64,000 bases of DNA, taken from positions 1,314,001-1,378,000 of the forward strand of contig NZ_CP024199.1 of the NCBI RefSeq assembly GCF_002844375.1. Direction: 5' to 3'. The stretch's first letter is position 1. Each line of letters begins with the position of its first letter. This stretch comes from Thalassospira marina. GTDB taxonomy: Bacteria > Pseudomonadota > Alphaproteobacteria > Rhodospirillales > Thalassospiraceae. Below the pieces are notes generated by a model that was not told the origin of the DNA, made no database searches, and saw nothing but the letters and a program-made list of their open reading frames with translations. Below, in pieces: positions 53,071-61,541 of the stretch. Position numbers and translations under genes: made by a program.

Positions 53071-53101
53071 ACCGCCTCGGTAATGCCGCGGCGGTTTTTT
53101 T
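53071..53101 (+). terminator. Terminator between the SAM-II riboswitch and metN
   Basis: ACCGCCTCGG and CCGCGGCGGT pair over 10 positions with one mismatch around TAATG, followed by seven T that run to the base before metN's leader. It is placed as a transcriptional expression platform. Two alternative hairpins, CGTACA/TGTACG (53050-53070) and GGGCG-TACA-CGCTC (53047-53060), overlap the 3' edge of the riboswitch and could couple ligand binding to termination (inference). Confidence 0.8.
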
Positions 53102-53122
53102 ATGTTCGGAAAGGTTGGGACC

Positions 53123-53932
53123 ATGATCAGGCTCTCGAACGTCCATAAGACTTATCCTGCCCGTCGGGGCAGCCCGGAACATGTGGCATTGCGCGGTATC
53201 GACCTTGATATTGCAGCAGGCGAGATTGTGGGCGTTATCGGCCGTTCAGGCGCAGGGAAGTCAACCCTTATCCGCTGTATCAATTTGCTGGAACGCCCGA
53301 CATCGGGCAGCGTCACAGTGGATGGTACGGATGTGACCACCCTGTCCAAGCGCGATTTGCCGTTGTTTCGCCGCCAGCTTGGCATGGTGTTTCAGCACTT
53401 CAATCTGCTGTCTTCACGCACGGTTTACGACAATATCGCACTGCCGCTTGAACTGGCCGGTGCAAGCAAGGCCGACATTGCCGCAGCCATTGACCCGCTA
53501 TTGCCGCTGGTTGGCCTGGAAGACAAACGCAACCGTTATCCTGCCGAACTTTCGGGTGGGCAGAAACAGCGTGTGGGCATTGCCCGTGCCCTTTCCAGCA
53601 ACCCCAAGGTTGTTTTGTGTGACGAGGTCACATCGGCACTGGACCCGGAAACCACCCGGCAGATCCTGGCACTTCTGCGCGATATCAACAAACGCCTGGG
53701 TCTGACCATGGTGGTGATTACCCACGAAATGGCCGTGGTCAAACAGCTATGTGACCGGGTTGCGGTGATGGATGGCGGCGTGATTGTCGAACAGGGCGCG
53801 GTTGATGGCATTTTTGCCAACCCGCAACACCCAACGACCCAATCGCTGCTGGCAGATGAATTTCTTGATTATCCGGTACGCCCGGCGGCACAGGCCGACG
53901 CGCGCGAAACCACCAACGGGCAGGAGGCTTGA
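53123..53932 (+). CDS. metN: Methionine ABC transporter ATP-binding protein
   Basis: ATPase of the D/L-methionine importer, 269 aa. Walker A GRSGAGKST, Q-loop VFQHFNLLSSRTVYDN, signature LSGGQKQRVGIARAL, Walker B VVLCDEVTSALD and switch His VITHEMAVV are intact, and the N-terminus MIRLSNVHKTYP is MetN-like. Enterobacterial MetN is about 343 aa, with a C-terminal NIL domain that binds methionine and inhibits transport; this protein ends soon after the ATPase fold and lacks it. ATG 53123 follows AAGG; a second ATG at 53102 touches the terminator T-run. metI starts 5 bases after the stop. Confidence 0.94.
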   Translation: MIRLSNVHKTYPARRGSPEHVALRGIDLDIAAGEIVGVIGRSGAGKSTLIRCINLLERPTSGSVTVDGTDVTTLSKRDLPLFRRQLGMVFQHFNLLSSRTVYDNIALPLELAGASKADIAAAIDPLLPLVGLEDKRNRYPAELSGGQKQRVGIARALSSNPKVVLCDEVTSALDPETTRQILALLRDINKRLGLTMVVITHEMAVVKQLCDRVAVMDGGVIVEQGAVDGIFANPQHPTTQSLLADEFLDYPVRPAAQADARETTNGQEA

Positions 53933-53937
53933 TCACC

Positions 53938-54597
53938 ATGTTTTCAACACTTGCACCCATCCTGCTTCAGGCAACGCTTGAAACCTTTTCCATGGTGCTT
54001 TCGGCATTGTTGCTGGGCACACTGTTTGGCATGCCCATTGGTGTGCTGCTGGCAACGTCCGGGCGTGGCGAGCTGTTTGAAGCCCCGATTTTCCATAAAA
54101 TCATGGGGCCGATTGTGAACGCCACCCGTTCCGTACCCTTCATCATTCTGGCGGTGGCGATTATTCCGTTTACCCGTCTGGTCGCCGGTACGTCCATTGG
54201 TACGGCGGCGGCGATTGTGCCGCTAACGGTGGCGGCGATCCCGTTTATTGCGCGCATCATCGAAGGCGCCATTCGCGAGGTTGATGGCGGCCTTGTCGAA
54301 GCCGCACAGGCCATGGGCGCACGCCCGTTTCAGGTGGTGACCAAGGTGCTGCTGCCCGAAGCACTGCCCGGCATCATTCATGGCCTGACGCTCACAGCGG
54401 TAACCCTGATTGGTTATTCCGCGATGGTGGGGGCAGTCGGGGCCGGTGGGCTTGGCGATCTTGGCATTCGTTATGGCTATCAGCGTTTTCGCCCCGATGT
54501 GATGGCAGCCGTTGTCGTCACCCTGATTGTGGTGGTGCAACTGGTGCAAAGCCTGGGTGACTGGCTGGCGCGCAAGGCCGACAAACGCAATATCTGA
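53938..54597 (+). CDS. metI: Methionine ABC transporter permease
   Basis: Inner-membrane permease of 219 aa with about five membrane segments. The cytoplasmic coupling motif GGLVEAAQAMGARPFQVVTKVLLPEALPGIIHGLTLTAVTLIGYSAMVGAVGAGGLGDLGIRYGYQRF is typical of MetI. The frame is open from a TTG at 53929, but AGGAGG at 53922-53927 fits the ATG at 53938. It is the middle gene of metN-metI-metQ; MetQ follows after 64 bases. Confidence 0.95.
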   Translation: MFSTLAPILLQATLETFSMVLSALLLGTLFGMPIGVLLATSGRGELFEAPIFHKIMGPIVNATRSVPFIILAVAIIPFTRLVAGTSIGTAAAIVPLTVAAIPFIARIIEGAIREVDGGLVEAAQAMGARPFQVVTKVLLPEALPGIIHGLTLTAVTLIGYSAMVGAVGAGGLGDLGIRYGYQRFRPDVMAAVVVTLIVVVQLVQSLGDWLARKADKRNI

Positions 54598-54661
54598 TCG
54601 CTTTTTTCGTTTTATCTTTTTGAATTCCCGCAAAACACCACAGTAAACAAGGAGTTTTACC

Positions 54662-55462
54662 ATGCGGTTTCTGCTTAAACTGACGGCTGCTGCCGTTCTG
54701 ACCGCTGCCCTGACCGGGCAGGCACTGGCGAATGAAAAAATCAAAGTTGGCGTCACCCCGGGTGCGCACGAAGAAGTCATGGAACAGGTCGCCAAGGTTG
54801 CGGCCAAAAAGGGCCTTGATATCGAAATCATCAGCTTTTCGGATTACGTGATTCCGAACCAGGCGCTTGATGATGGCGACCTTCAGGCCAACAGCTTCCA
54901 GCACAAACCCTATCTGGATAACCAGATCAAGGATCGCGGTTATCATCTTTCGGTGGTTGGTTATAACATCCTGACCCCGATGGGCATTTATTCCGACAAG
55001 ATCAAGGATCTGAGCGAACTGAAAGACGGCGCGGAAGTTGGTATTCCCAACGACCCGACCAATGGTGGTCGCGCGCTTCTGGTGCTGCAGTCCCAGGGTC
55101 TGATCAAGGTTGATCCGGCAGCCGGTCTTTCGGTCAGCCCGCTTGACGTGATTGAAAACCCGAAACACATCAAATTTGTCGAACTTGATGCCGCACAGCT
55201 TCCGCGTTCGCTGACCGATCTGGATGCATCGGCGATTAACACCAACTACGCGCTGGAAGCCGGCCTGAACCCGATTAAGGATTCAATCGCGATTGAAGGC
55301 AATAACAGCCCGTATGCCAACGTGATTGTTACCCGCACCCAGGACAAAGACGCACCGTGGGTCAAGACGCTTGTTGAATCCTATCACGATGAATCGATCC
55401 GTAAATTCATCGAAACCAAGTATCAGGGTTCGGTCCTGCCGGTATTCAAACTTCCTGAATAA
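54662..55462 (+). CDS. metQ: Methionine ABC transporter substrate-binding protein
   Basis: Methionine-binding protein of the NlpA/MetQ family, 266 aa. The fold is seen in IKVGVTPGAHEEVMEQVAKVAAKKGLDIEIISFSDYVIPNQALDDGDLQANSFQHKPYLDNQI and VGIPNDPTNGGRALLVLQSQGLIKV. Many MetQ proteins are lipoproteins; here the signal peptide ends ALA-NE (after residue 23) without a lipobox Cys, so this one is probably soluble in the periplasm. AAGGAG precedes the ATG. Last gene of the operon, followed by a strong terminator. Confidence 0.95.
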   Translation: MRFLLKLTAAAVLTAALTGQALANEKIKVGVTPGAHEEVMEQVAKVAAKKGLDIEIISFSDYVIPNQALDDGDLQANSFQHKPYLDNQIKDRGYHLSVVGYNILTPMGIYSDKIKDLSELKDGAEVGIPNDPTNGGRALLVLQSQGLIKVDPAAGLSVSPLDVIENPKHIKFVELDAAQLPRSLTDLDASAINTNYALEAGLNPIKDSIAIEGNNSPYANVIVTRTQDKDAPWVKTLVESYHDESIRKFIETKYQGSVLPVFKLPE

Positions 55463-55485
55463 TCCGCACGACCCGCCTTCATGAC

Positions 55486-55526
55486 AAAAAATCCCGCAGG
55501 GTTTGCACCTTGCGGGATTTTTTATT
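55486..55526. terminator. Bidirectional terminator after metQ
   Basis: AAAAAATCCCGCA and TGCGGGATTTTTT form a 12-13-bp stem around a 12-base loop, with T-runs in both directions. It also serves the convergent nitrilase gene. Confidence 0.95.
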
Positions 55527-55556
55527 GTGCGGCGGTTTTAACCAGCTTTAACCGGT

Positions 55557-56561
55557 TCAGGCGTCGGCACAGTCCGTATTTTCCGGTGCGACGGGTTCCA
55601 CCACAGATAGCGGCGATTGCGATGGAAATGCCGTTTCATTAACGCGCAGCGAAAACACATCGGGCCGTGCATAATGGCCGGCAACATCCAGATCATAGCG
55701 GCCACGAATGCACTGGTCGGTATCGATATCGGCCCAGATAACGGCTTCGCGGTCATAAACCGGTTCGGTCAGGCGGGTGCCCATCGGGTCGATGATCACG
55801 GAACCACCCCGGATCAGGGCGGTTTGCGGATCGTTGCCCTGGATGCAGTCGTAATCTTCGGGGGCGTCAGCCCGGGTCATATATTGGCAGGCGCTAAGTA
55901 CAAAGGTGCGGCCTTCATAGGCGATATGACGCATGGATGTTTGCCAGATTTCCCGTTCATCAACAGTGGGCGCACACCAGATATTGATGCCCTTGTTATA
56001 ATAGGTCTGGCGCAATGGCGGCAGGTAGTTTTCCCAGCAAATGGCAGCGCCGATATTGCCAATGTCGGTTTTGAAAACCGGCAGGGTGGACCCATCGCCC
56101 TGACCCCATACCAGCCTTTCGCTGGCGGTGGGCATCAATTTGCGGCGTTTGCCCAAAAGGCTGCCATCCGGGCCGAAAAACAGAACCGCGCAGTAAAGTG
56201 AGCCTTTGTCGCGTTCAATAACACCGGTGACAAGATGGGCCTTCATTTTGGCGGCAAAGCTGCCAATCGTGCGGCATTCCAGGCCGGGAATTTCGATGGC
56301 GGATTTCCAGTAACGCAAATAATCGTCACGGCCCGCTTCGCTTCGCGTGCCAACACGCGCGCCAAAATCCAGGCCTTTGGGGTATCCGCCCACATAGGCT
56401 TCGGGGAAAACGGCCAGTTCGACACTGTTTTGCCGGGCTTCCTCGCACAGGGCCGACATGCGTTCCAGCGTGCGTGGCGTATCGAAAAGCGATGTCCCGG
56501 CCTGAATGACGGCAACACGATGTTGCGATGAAGAATGGGTTTTTGAAGACGGTTGCGACAT
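55557..56561 (-). CDS. Nitrilase / carbon-nitrogen hydrolase family protein
   Basis: Nitrilase-superfamily enzyme, 334 aa. The catalytic triad is Glu54 (FPEAYVGGYP), Lys141 (KRRKLMPT) and Cys175 (AAICWENYLP); WENYLPLxR-like sequence after the Cys and the WCAPTVDERE segment are typical of true nitrilases (branch 1), which turn nitriles into acids and ammonia. The ATG at 56561 has AGG upstream; the frame is open to 56633. It is divergent from a LysR gene 82 bases away, its likely regulator. The natural substrate (aliphatic, aryl or cyanide-type) is not determined by sequence. Confidence 0.92.
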   Translation of the reverse strand: MSQPSSKTHSSSQHRVAVIQAGTSLFDTPRTLERMSALCEEARQNSVELAVFPEAYVGGYPKGLDFGARVGTRSEAGRDDYLRYWKSAIEIPGLECRTIGSFAAKMKAHLVTGVIERDKGSLYCAVLFFGPDGSLLGKRRKLMPTASERLVWGQGDGSTLPVFKTDIGNIGAAICWENYLPPLRQTYYNKGINIWCAPTVDEREIWQTSMRHIAYEGRTFVLSACQYMTRADAPEDYDCIQGNDPQTALIRGGSVIIDPMGTRLTEPVYDREAVIWADIDTDQCIRGRYDLDVAGHYARPDVFSLRVNETAFPSQSPLSVVEPVAPENTDCADA

Positions 56562-56643
56562 GGAAAACCTGCTGGTTGCGGGACGGGGTTTGTGGATGCC
56601 GGTCATCTTGACGGGGGAAATTTTATCAGTCAAATTGGTGTTT

Positions 56644-57576
56644 ATGGTTCAAACTATTAATCTAAATGATATTGCGCGTTTTGATTTTAACCTGGCCATT
56701 GCCTTTATGGCGATCTGGCAGGAACGAAGTGTTTCGCGTGCGGCGGACCGTCTATCGCTGAGCCAGTCGGCGATCAGTGCTGCATTGGCACGTTTGCGCG
56801 AGGCGGCAGGTGACCCGTTATTTGTGCGTACACGCGGGGCCATGCAGCCGACCCCGCGCGCCATTGAAATGGCAAAAAGCATTGAACAGGGCGCACTGCT
56901 TATTCGGGGTGCTTTTGCCAGCGGGCAGGATTTTGACCCTGCCGCAGCCGTGCATCATTTTTCGTTGGGTATGTCGGATGATTTTCAGTTGGCAGTAGGC
57001 CCCGCCGTATCAAAGCGGTTATTGCGCGATGCGCCGAATGTTTCGGTATCCTTCCATCAAAGTAACCGCCATACCGTGGAAAAAATGCTCGATACCGGCG
57101 AGCTTGATCTGGCCGTTATTGCCCGCCCGCCGGAACGCTCCTGGCTGATGGCCGAACAGGTGTCGCAATCGGGCTATGCCTGCCTTTTTGATGCGCAGGC
57201 ATGTGGCTGTGATCTGCCCTTGTCGCTGGATGATTATCTGGCACTGCCCCATATCCTGATTTCCTATTCCGGGCGGGAAGGCATCGTGGATGAAAAACTG
57301 CGCCCACTGGGTCGCAGTCGCAATATCCAGACCGGGCTGACGCAATTTGCCGCCGTACCATCGTTTTTGCGCGGCGTGGCGGCGGTTTCAACAATCCCGA
57401 CCCATGCGGCAATGACGCTGGCACGGATCAGCGGTTTGCAGATATGCCCGCCACCACTGGATTTGGGGCACTATCCGGTTTCGCTGGTCTGGCGCCGTGA
57501 AATGCAGGACGACCCCGCCATCGCCTGGATGCGCGGGCTGGTTCGTGATGCAGTGAATGAGAATGTAAGCATTTAA
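56644..57576 (+). CDS. LysR family transcriptional regulator
   Basis: LysR regulator of 310 aa. DNA-binding domain about 10-70 (IARFDFNLAIAFMAIWQERSVSRAADRLSLSQSAISAALARLREAAGDPLFVRTRGAMQPT), then an effector domain to the C-terminus. The frame is open from 56506, inside the divergent nitrilase gene; the ATG at 56644 is chosen because it gives the usual N-terminus. The ribosome site is weak, so GTG 56638 is not excluded. Divergent from the nitrilase gene, which it probably controls. No clear T-N11-A palindrome could be fixed in the 82-base gap. Confidence 0.9.
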   Translation: MVQTINLNDIARFDFNLAIAFMAIWQERSVSRAADRLSLSQSAISAALARLREAAGDPLFVRTRGAMQPTPRAIEMAKSIEQGALLIRGAFASGQDFDPAAAVHHFSLGMSDDFQLAVGPAVSKRLLRDAPNVSVSFHQSNRHTVEKMLDTGELDLAVIARPPERSWLMAEQVSQSGYACLFDAQACGCDLPLSLDDYLALPHILISYSGREGIVDEKLRPLGRSRNIQTGLTQFAAVPSFLRGVAAVSTIPTHAAMTLARISGLQICPPPLDLGHYPVSLVWRREMQDDPAIAWMRGLVRDAVNENVSI

Positions 57577-57724
57577 CAGGTAATTGTTTGTAGACGAGGT
57601 TCTTTAACAAAGAAGCTTGTAGTTTTATTAAATTTTGAGTTTTATTTCATGGGATATGTTTCATAGTAATGTACTCTATTGAGTAATAGTCTGCGCTTGT
57701 GGTCGGAATTTTTGGGGGGCGTGA

Positions 57725-58921
57725 ATGGCAAAAAAAAACAAAGAGGGCACGTTAACAGCTGAAGAGAAGCCAATTGTAAAGGCATTGCTTTCGCGTGGGT
57801 GGCGAAATCAAGATATTCAGTATTTGTTGAATCGGGAAAGAGTTGCCACCATCAATAGTGCCCGGATAACCGAAGTCAAGAAGAATCAAGAAATTGTTCC
57901 TGCTAGTGATGATGACGTTGAGTTCTTTATTGTTAAGAAAAAATCTTATGATCCAGTGACGGGGCTAAATTTCTACGACGATGAGAGATTAATTCGTTCT
58001 CGAGAAGCAATGATTTTAGCTGTTCAAAGTTTCAATAGCCCTACTTTAAAATTTAAGACAGAACAATTTGCCGTTCAGTCCAACATAGCGTGGACATATT
58101 TGCTTCATGAATATTTTGAGCGGAAAATTGGAAAAATAGAAGGCAAGGATGGTCGGACTCTGCTCTTGTCTCAAATGATAAAACGTCGAGATTTTCCTTT
58201 GTCACGGGGCGTGGCTAACAATATCAGGGATATGATTGATATCCGACATAATGTCGAGCATAAGATTTTGCGGCATGCAGATAGGCAATTTTTTTCTCTT
58301 TTCCAAGCGAATTGCTTGAATTTTGATAAATCGATTTGTGAGCTGTTTGGTGAAAGACTATCTCTTCAAAACGAGCTTTCAATCGCTTTGCAGTTTTCGA
58401 GGTTGGATTTTACTCAAGCTATTGAGATTCAGAAGTTCGATGTGCCTGAACATATTGAAACCTTGAACGCTGATCTGCATAACCGATTGAGTGAAGATGA
58501 AAGGCGTGATTTGAGTTATAGGTTCCGTGTTGTTTATACACTCGATCATGCCTCAAAAAGTAAGGCTTATTTTGAGTTTATTCAACCTGGCTCAGAAGAA
58601 GGTAAAAAAATCCATAGCGTTTTAGAAAAACGAGTGATCGCTGACGATCAATATCCTCATAAACCTTCACAAGCTGCCAAAATGATAAAAGAGAAGTCGG
58701 GGCGGGAGTTTACATCTTATAATCATACCCAAGCATGGCGGCGTTATAAGGTGCGACCTACATCTGGATCTAAGGAGTGTGGGCTAACTAATAAGGATTT
58801 TTGTATTTTTCACAGATCTCATGGTGATTATACATATAATGATTCGTGGGTTGACTTTGTTGTGGAGAAAATTTCATCAGATGCGGAGTTTTCCGAGTTG
58901 AAGAAGGTATCTGTTCGATAA
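57725..58921 (+). CDS. AT-rich DUF3644-like protein, possible HEPN-type RNase
   Basis: A 398-aa protein unlike its neighbours in base composition and codon use (many AAA, TTT, ATA-rich stretches), so probably acquired by transfer. An N-terminal HTH-like part (about 10-55: EEKPIVKALLSRGWRNQDIQYLLNRERVATINSARI) precedes a helical core with REAMILAVQSFNSPTLKFKTEQFAVQSNIAWTYLLHEYFERK, which I recall as the DUF3644 pattern. Residues 174-179 read RHNVEH, fitting the R-X4-H motif of HEPN ribonucleases. The C-terminal part (QAAKMIKEKSGREFTSYNHTQAWRRYKVRP) looks like a second DNA-binding unit. No partner gene. The function is unknown; a defence role is inference only. Confidence 0.75.
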   Translation: MAKKNKEGTLTAEEKPIVKALLSRGWRNQDIQYLLNRERVATINSARITEVKKNQEIVPASDDDVEFFIVKKKSYDPVTGLNFYDDERLIRSREAMILAVQSFNSPTLKFKTEQFAVQSNIAWTYLLHEYFERKIGKIEGKDGRTLLLSQMIKRRDFPLSRGVANNIRDMIDIRHNVEHKILRHADRQFFSLFQANCLNFDKSICELFGERLSLQNELSIALQFSRLDFTQAIEIQKFDVPEHIETLNADLHNRLSEDERRDLSYRFRVVYTLDHASKSKAYFEFIQPGSEEGKKIHSVLEKRVIADDQYPHKPSQAAKMIKEKSGREFTSYNHTQAWRRYKVRPTSGSKECGLTNKDFCIFHRSHGDYTYNDSWVDFVVEKISSDAEFSELKKVSVR

Positions 58922-58968
58922 TTCTCATGGTGCACGTTTGTTTTGTGAACAAAGTGTGGGTATGTGTT

Positions 58969-59553
58969 TTATTTAAAATTATTTTTGGCAAGCCAGGTTT
59001 CGCGGGTTAGCGACCAGTCAACTTCGTGCCAGCCCTTTTGGGTCATCCAGTCCGGGCCGGGGCGGCTTTGCGTCAGCGTGGCGCCAAACCAGGTGGCAAG
59101 ATGGGTGATGCGACGATTGCCATTGCCGGTGGAGCCAGTAATGGTGCCAAGGCCCAGTTGGTTAAACCCGTAATCCAGCATCAGATTGATGGCATCTAGC
59201 GCCAGTCGATAACGCCCCCAGCAGGCCGGGGCCAGTTCCAGCCCCATAACTGCGACATGGGCGGGCATATCTTGCTGGCGCAGGCCAATGCAGCCCAGGA
59301 TTTCGTCACTTTTGGCATCAAAAATGCCGATCTGGAAGTTTTTGCGCGGTGTTTCGGCCTGCCAGCCCAAAAAGCGTTCAAAAAGTGCGGTGCTGGTGGT
59401 GCGGGTTTCGGGGCTGTCGGGCTGGTTATAAAGGGCGCGATAGCGGGCATCCATTTGATAGGCAACAAAGCCGTCGCAATCAGCAGGCGTAAAATCGCGC
59501 AGGGTGATGCGATGATGTTTTATCAAAACCGGATTATTCGCAGCATTTGGCAT
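58969..59553 (-). CDS. GNAT family N-acetyltransferase (RimJ/RimL-like)
   Basis: Acetyltransferase of 194 aa in the ribosomal-protein-acetyltransferase-like subgroup (Acetyltransf_3): RITLRDFTPADCDGFVAYQMDARYRALYNQP at the start, then FQIGIFDAKSDEILGCIGLRQQDMPAHVAVMGLELAPACWGRYRLALDAINLMLDYGFNQLGLGTITGSTGNGNRRITHLATWFGATL. The frame is open to a GTG at 59583, but that lies inside the terminator of the gene before it, so ATG 59553 is preferred. The substrate is unknown. It borders the AT-rich gene on one side. Confidence 0.87.
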   Translation of the reverse strand: MPNAANNPVLIKHHRITLRDFTPADCDGFVAYQMDARYRALYNQPDSPETRTTSTALFERFLGWQAETPRKNFQIGIFDAKSDEILGCIGLRQQDMPAHVAVMGLELAPACWGRYRLALDAINLMLDYGFNQLGLGTITGSTGNGNRRITHLATWFGATLTQSRPGPDWMTQKGWHEVDWSLTRETWLAKNNFK

Positions 59554-59569
59554 TGGGTACCCGCATATG

Positions 59570-59600
59570 AAAATACCCGCCACATGCGGGGCGGGTATTT
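59570..59600 (-). terminator. Intrinsic terminator after the ABC-F gene
   Basis: AAATACCCGCC and GGCGGGTATTT form an 11-bp stem around an 8-base loop; on the minus strand it ends in TATTTTCAT. It lies between the ABC-F stop and the acetyltransferase start. Confidence 0.85.
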
Positions 59601-59651
59601 GTGCGGCCTGTTGGTTAAACAGGCAAGTCTTTATAAGGGGATAGGGGCGTT

Positions 59652-61541
59652 TTAGGCCACCAGCCCTTCATATTCTTCCTGTTTTTCAAGCCAGACATTT
59701 TCGGTTTCGGCAAGGTCGCTTTTAACCTTTGCCATATCGATTTGCAGCTTGTTCAAACGGTCGTTATTGCCGGATGTATACAGGGTCTGATCGGCCAGTT
59801 CGGCTTCGATGGCGGCAATTTTGGTGGTGCATTGCGCCATCTGCTTTTCCAGCTTTTCGATTTCCTTGCGCAACGGTGCGGCATTTTTGCGTTTTTCGGC
59901 GGCCGCCTGGCGTTCGGCCTTGCGGTCACGTTTTTGTTCTGGCGTTTGCGTGGCTTCTTTGCCTGCTTTGCGGTCCGCACGGGCACGGTCCAGCAGATAT
60001 TGGCGATATTCGTTCACATCACCGTCAAAGCTGGTCACCGTGCCATCGGCCACCAGAACCAGCCGGTCGGCACAGGCCTCGATCAAATAGGGATCGTGGC
60101 TGATGATGATAACCGCACCTTCATAATTGTTGAGCGCATGGTTCAACGCATCACGGGCATCAATATCAAGGTGGTTGGTCGGTTCGTCGAGGATGAGCAT
60201 ATGCGGGGCATCCAGCGTCATCAGGGCAAATAGCAGGCGTGCCTTTTCACCACCCGACAGGCTTTTGACCTTTGTATTGCCTTTATCACCTTCAAAGGCG
60301 AAACGGCCAAGCTGCGCGCGCACCTTGCTTTCAATCGCATCGGGCATCAGGGCGGCAAGGTGATCGTAGGGGGTATTTTCCAGGATCAGCTCGTCGGTCT
60401 GGTGCTGGGCAAAATAGCCAATGCGCAGTTTGCTTGATGACTTCTTTTCACCGGCCATCAGTTCCAGTTTATCGGACAAAAGCTTTGCCAGTGTCGATTT
60501 ACCGTTACCATTGGCACCCAGAAGGGCGATGCGGTCATCCATATCGATGCGCAGATTAAGGTTGCGCAGCACCGCCTTGCCGTTATAGCCGACTTCGCCA
60601 TTATCAATGGTGATGAGCGGCGGCGGCAGTTCCTGCGGGCTGGGGAAGTCAAAGCTGATGGATTTGTCTTCGACCACAGCAATGGCCGGGCCCATTTTTT
60701 CCAGCATCTTGATACGGCTTTGCGCCTGTTTGGCCTTGCTGGCCTTGGCGCGGAAACGGTCGATGAAGGATTGCAGGTGTTTTTGCTGCGCGATCTGCTT
60801 GTCATATTGTTTGGAGGCAAGCTCCATTTGCTCGCGCCGGGTTTTGGCGAACTTGTCGTAATTGCCGCCATAAAGGGTTAGCTGCGCGTTATGCAGATGC
60901 ACAATCTGCTTTGCCACCCGGTTCAGAAGGTCGCGGTCATGGCTGACCAGGATGATCGTGCCGGGATAGCTGATAAGATACTGTTCCAGCCAGATGGTAG
61001 CTTCAAGGTCAAGGTGGTTGGTCGGTTCGTCAAGCAGCAGCAGATCGGGCTGCAGGAACAGGGTTGCCGCCAGGGCCACACGCATGCGCCAGCCACCGGA
61101 AAAATCATCACAGGCGCGCAGTTGGGCTTCGCCATCAAATCCAAGACCCGAAAGAATGGCCGCTGCGCGCGCTTCGGCGGTGTGCGCGTCAATATCGGCC
61201 AGGCGGGTGTGGATTTCGGCAATGCGGTGGCCGTCGGTCGCGGTTTCGGCCTCGGCCAGAAGGGATGCGCGTTCGGTATCGGCAGCCAGAACCGTATCAA
61301 GCAAAGAGCGCGACCCAGCCGGGGCTTCCTGCGATACCATGCCCATGCGCACACGGGCATTCAGGGTAATGTCGCCACCATCAAGGGTCAATTGACCCGA
61401 AATCAGCTTGAGAAGGGTTGATTTCCCCGCACCGTTGCTGCCGATCAGGCCAATTTTATGGCCGGCCGGGATGGTAAGGCTGGTCTGATCCAGGATCACC
61501 CGGCCGCCAATGCGGTAGGTGACATTTGAAATATTCAGCAT
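59652..61541 (-). CDS. ABC-F family ATPase
   Basis: Soluble ribosome-associated ATPase with two ABC domains and no membrane part, 629 aa. ABC1 (about 1-245): GSNGAGKSTLL, FSGGWRMRVALAATLFLQPDLLLLDEPTNHLD; a P-site-tRNA-interaction linker (about 245-315: KFAKTRREQMELASKQYDKQIAQQKHLQSFIDRFRAKASKAKQAQSRIKML); ABC2: GANGNGKSTLAKLL, LSGGEKARLLFALMTLDAPHMLILDEPTNHLD; and a C-terminal coiled coil rich in K and A (about 530-629). The build fits the YheS/Uup-type translation factors. Start at ATG 61541 by family; the frame is open to 61691. Ribosome site weak. Confidence 0.93.
   Translation of the reverse strand: MLNISNVTYRIGGRVILDQTSLTIPAGHKIGLIGSNGAGKSTLLKLISGQLTLDGGDITLNARVRMGMVSQEAPAGSRSLLDTVLAADTERASLLAEAETATDGHRIAEIHTRLADIDAHTAEARAAAILSGLGFDGEAQLRACDDFSGGWRMRVALAATLFLQPDLLLLDEPTNHLDLEATIWLEQYLISYPGTIILVSHDRDLLNRVAKQIVHLHNAQLTLYGGNYDKFAKTRREQMELASKQYDKQIAQQKHLQSFIDRFRAKASKAKQAQSRIKMLEKMGPAIAVVEDKSISFDFPSPQELPPPLITIDNGEVGYNGKAVLRNLNLRIDMDDRIALLGANGNGKSTLAKLLSDKLELMAGEKKSSSKLRIGYFAQHQTDELILENTPYDHLAALMPDAIESKVRAQLGRFAFEGDKGNTKVKSLSGGEKARLLFALMTLDAPHMLILDEPTNHLDIDARDALNHALNNYEGAVIIISHDPYLIEACADRLVLVADGTVTSFDGDVNEYRQYLLDRARADRKAGKEATQTPEQKRDRKAERQAAAEKRKNAAPLRKEIEKLEKQMAQCTTKIAAIEAELADQTLYTSGNNDRLNKLQIDMAKVKSDLAETENVWLEKQEEYEGLVA

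Noticed and set aside
57577..58968. Prophage or integrative element around the AT-rich gene
   Set aside because: No integrase, tRNA target, direct repeats or phage genes are seen at either border; only one gene has foreign composition.
58788..58991. 67-aa minus-strand frame as an antitoxin partner of the AT-rich gene
   Set aside because: It overlaps the 3' end of the larger gene, has no convincing ribosome site, and its sequence (TNHYMYNHHEICEKYKNPY) looks like non-coding translation.
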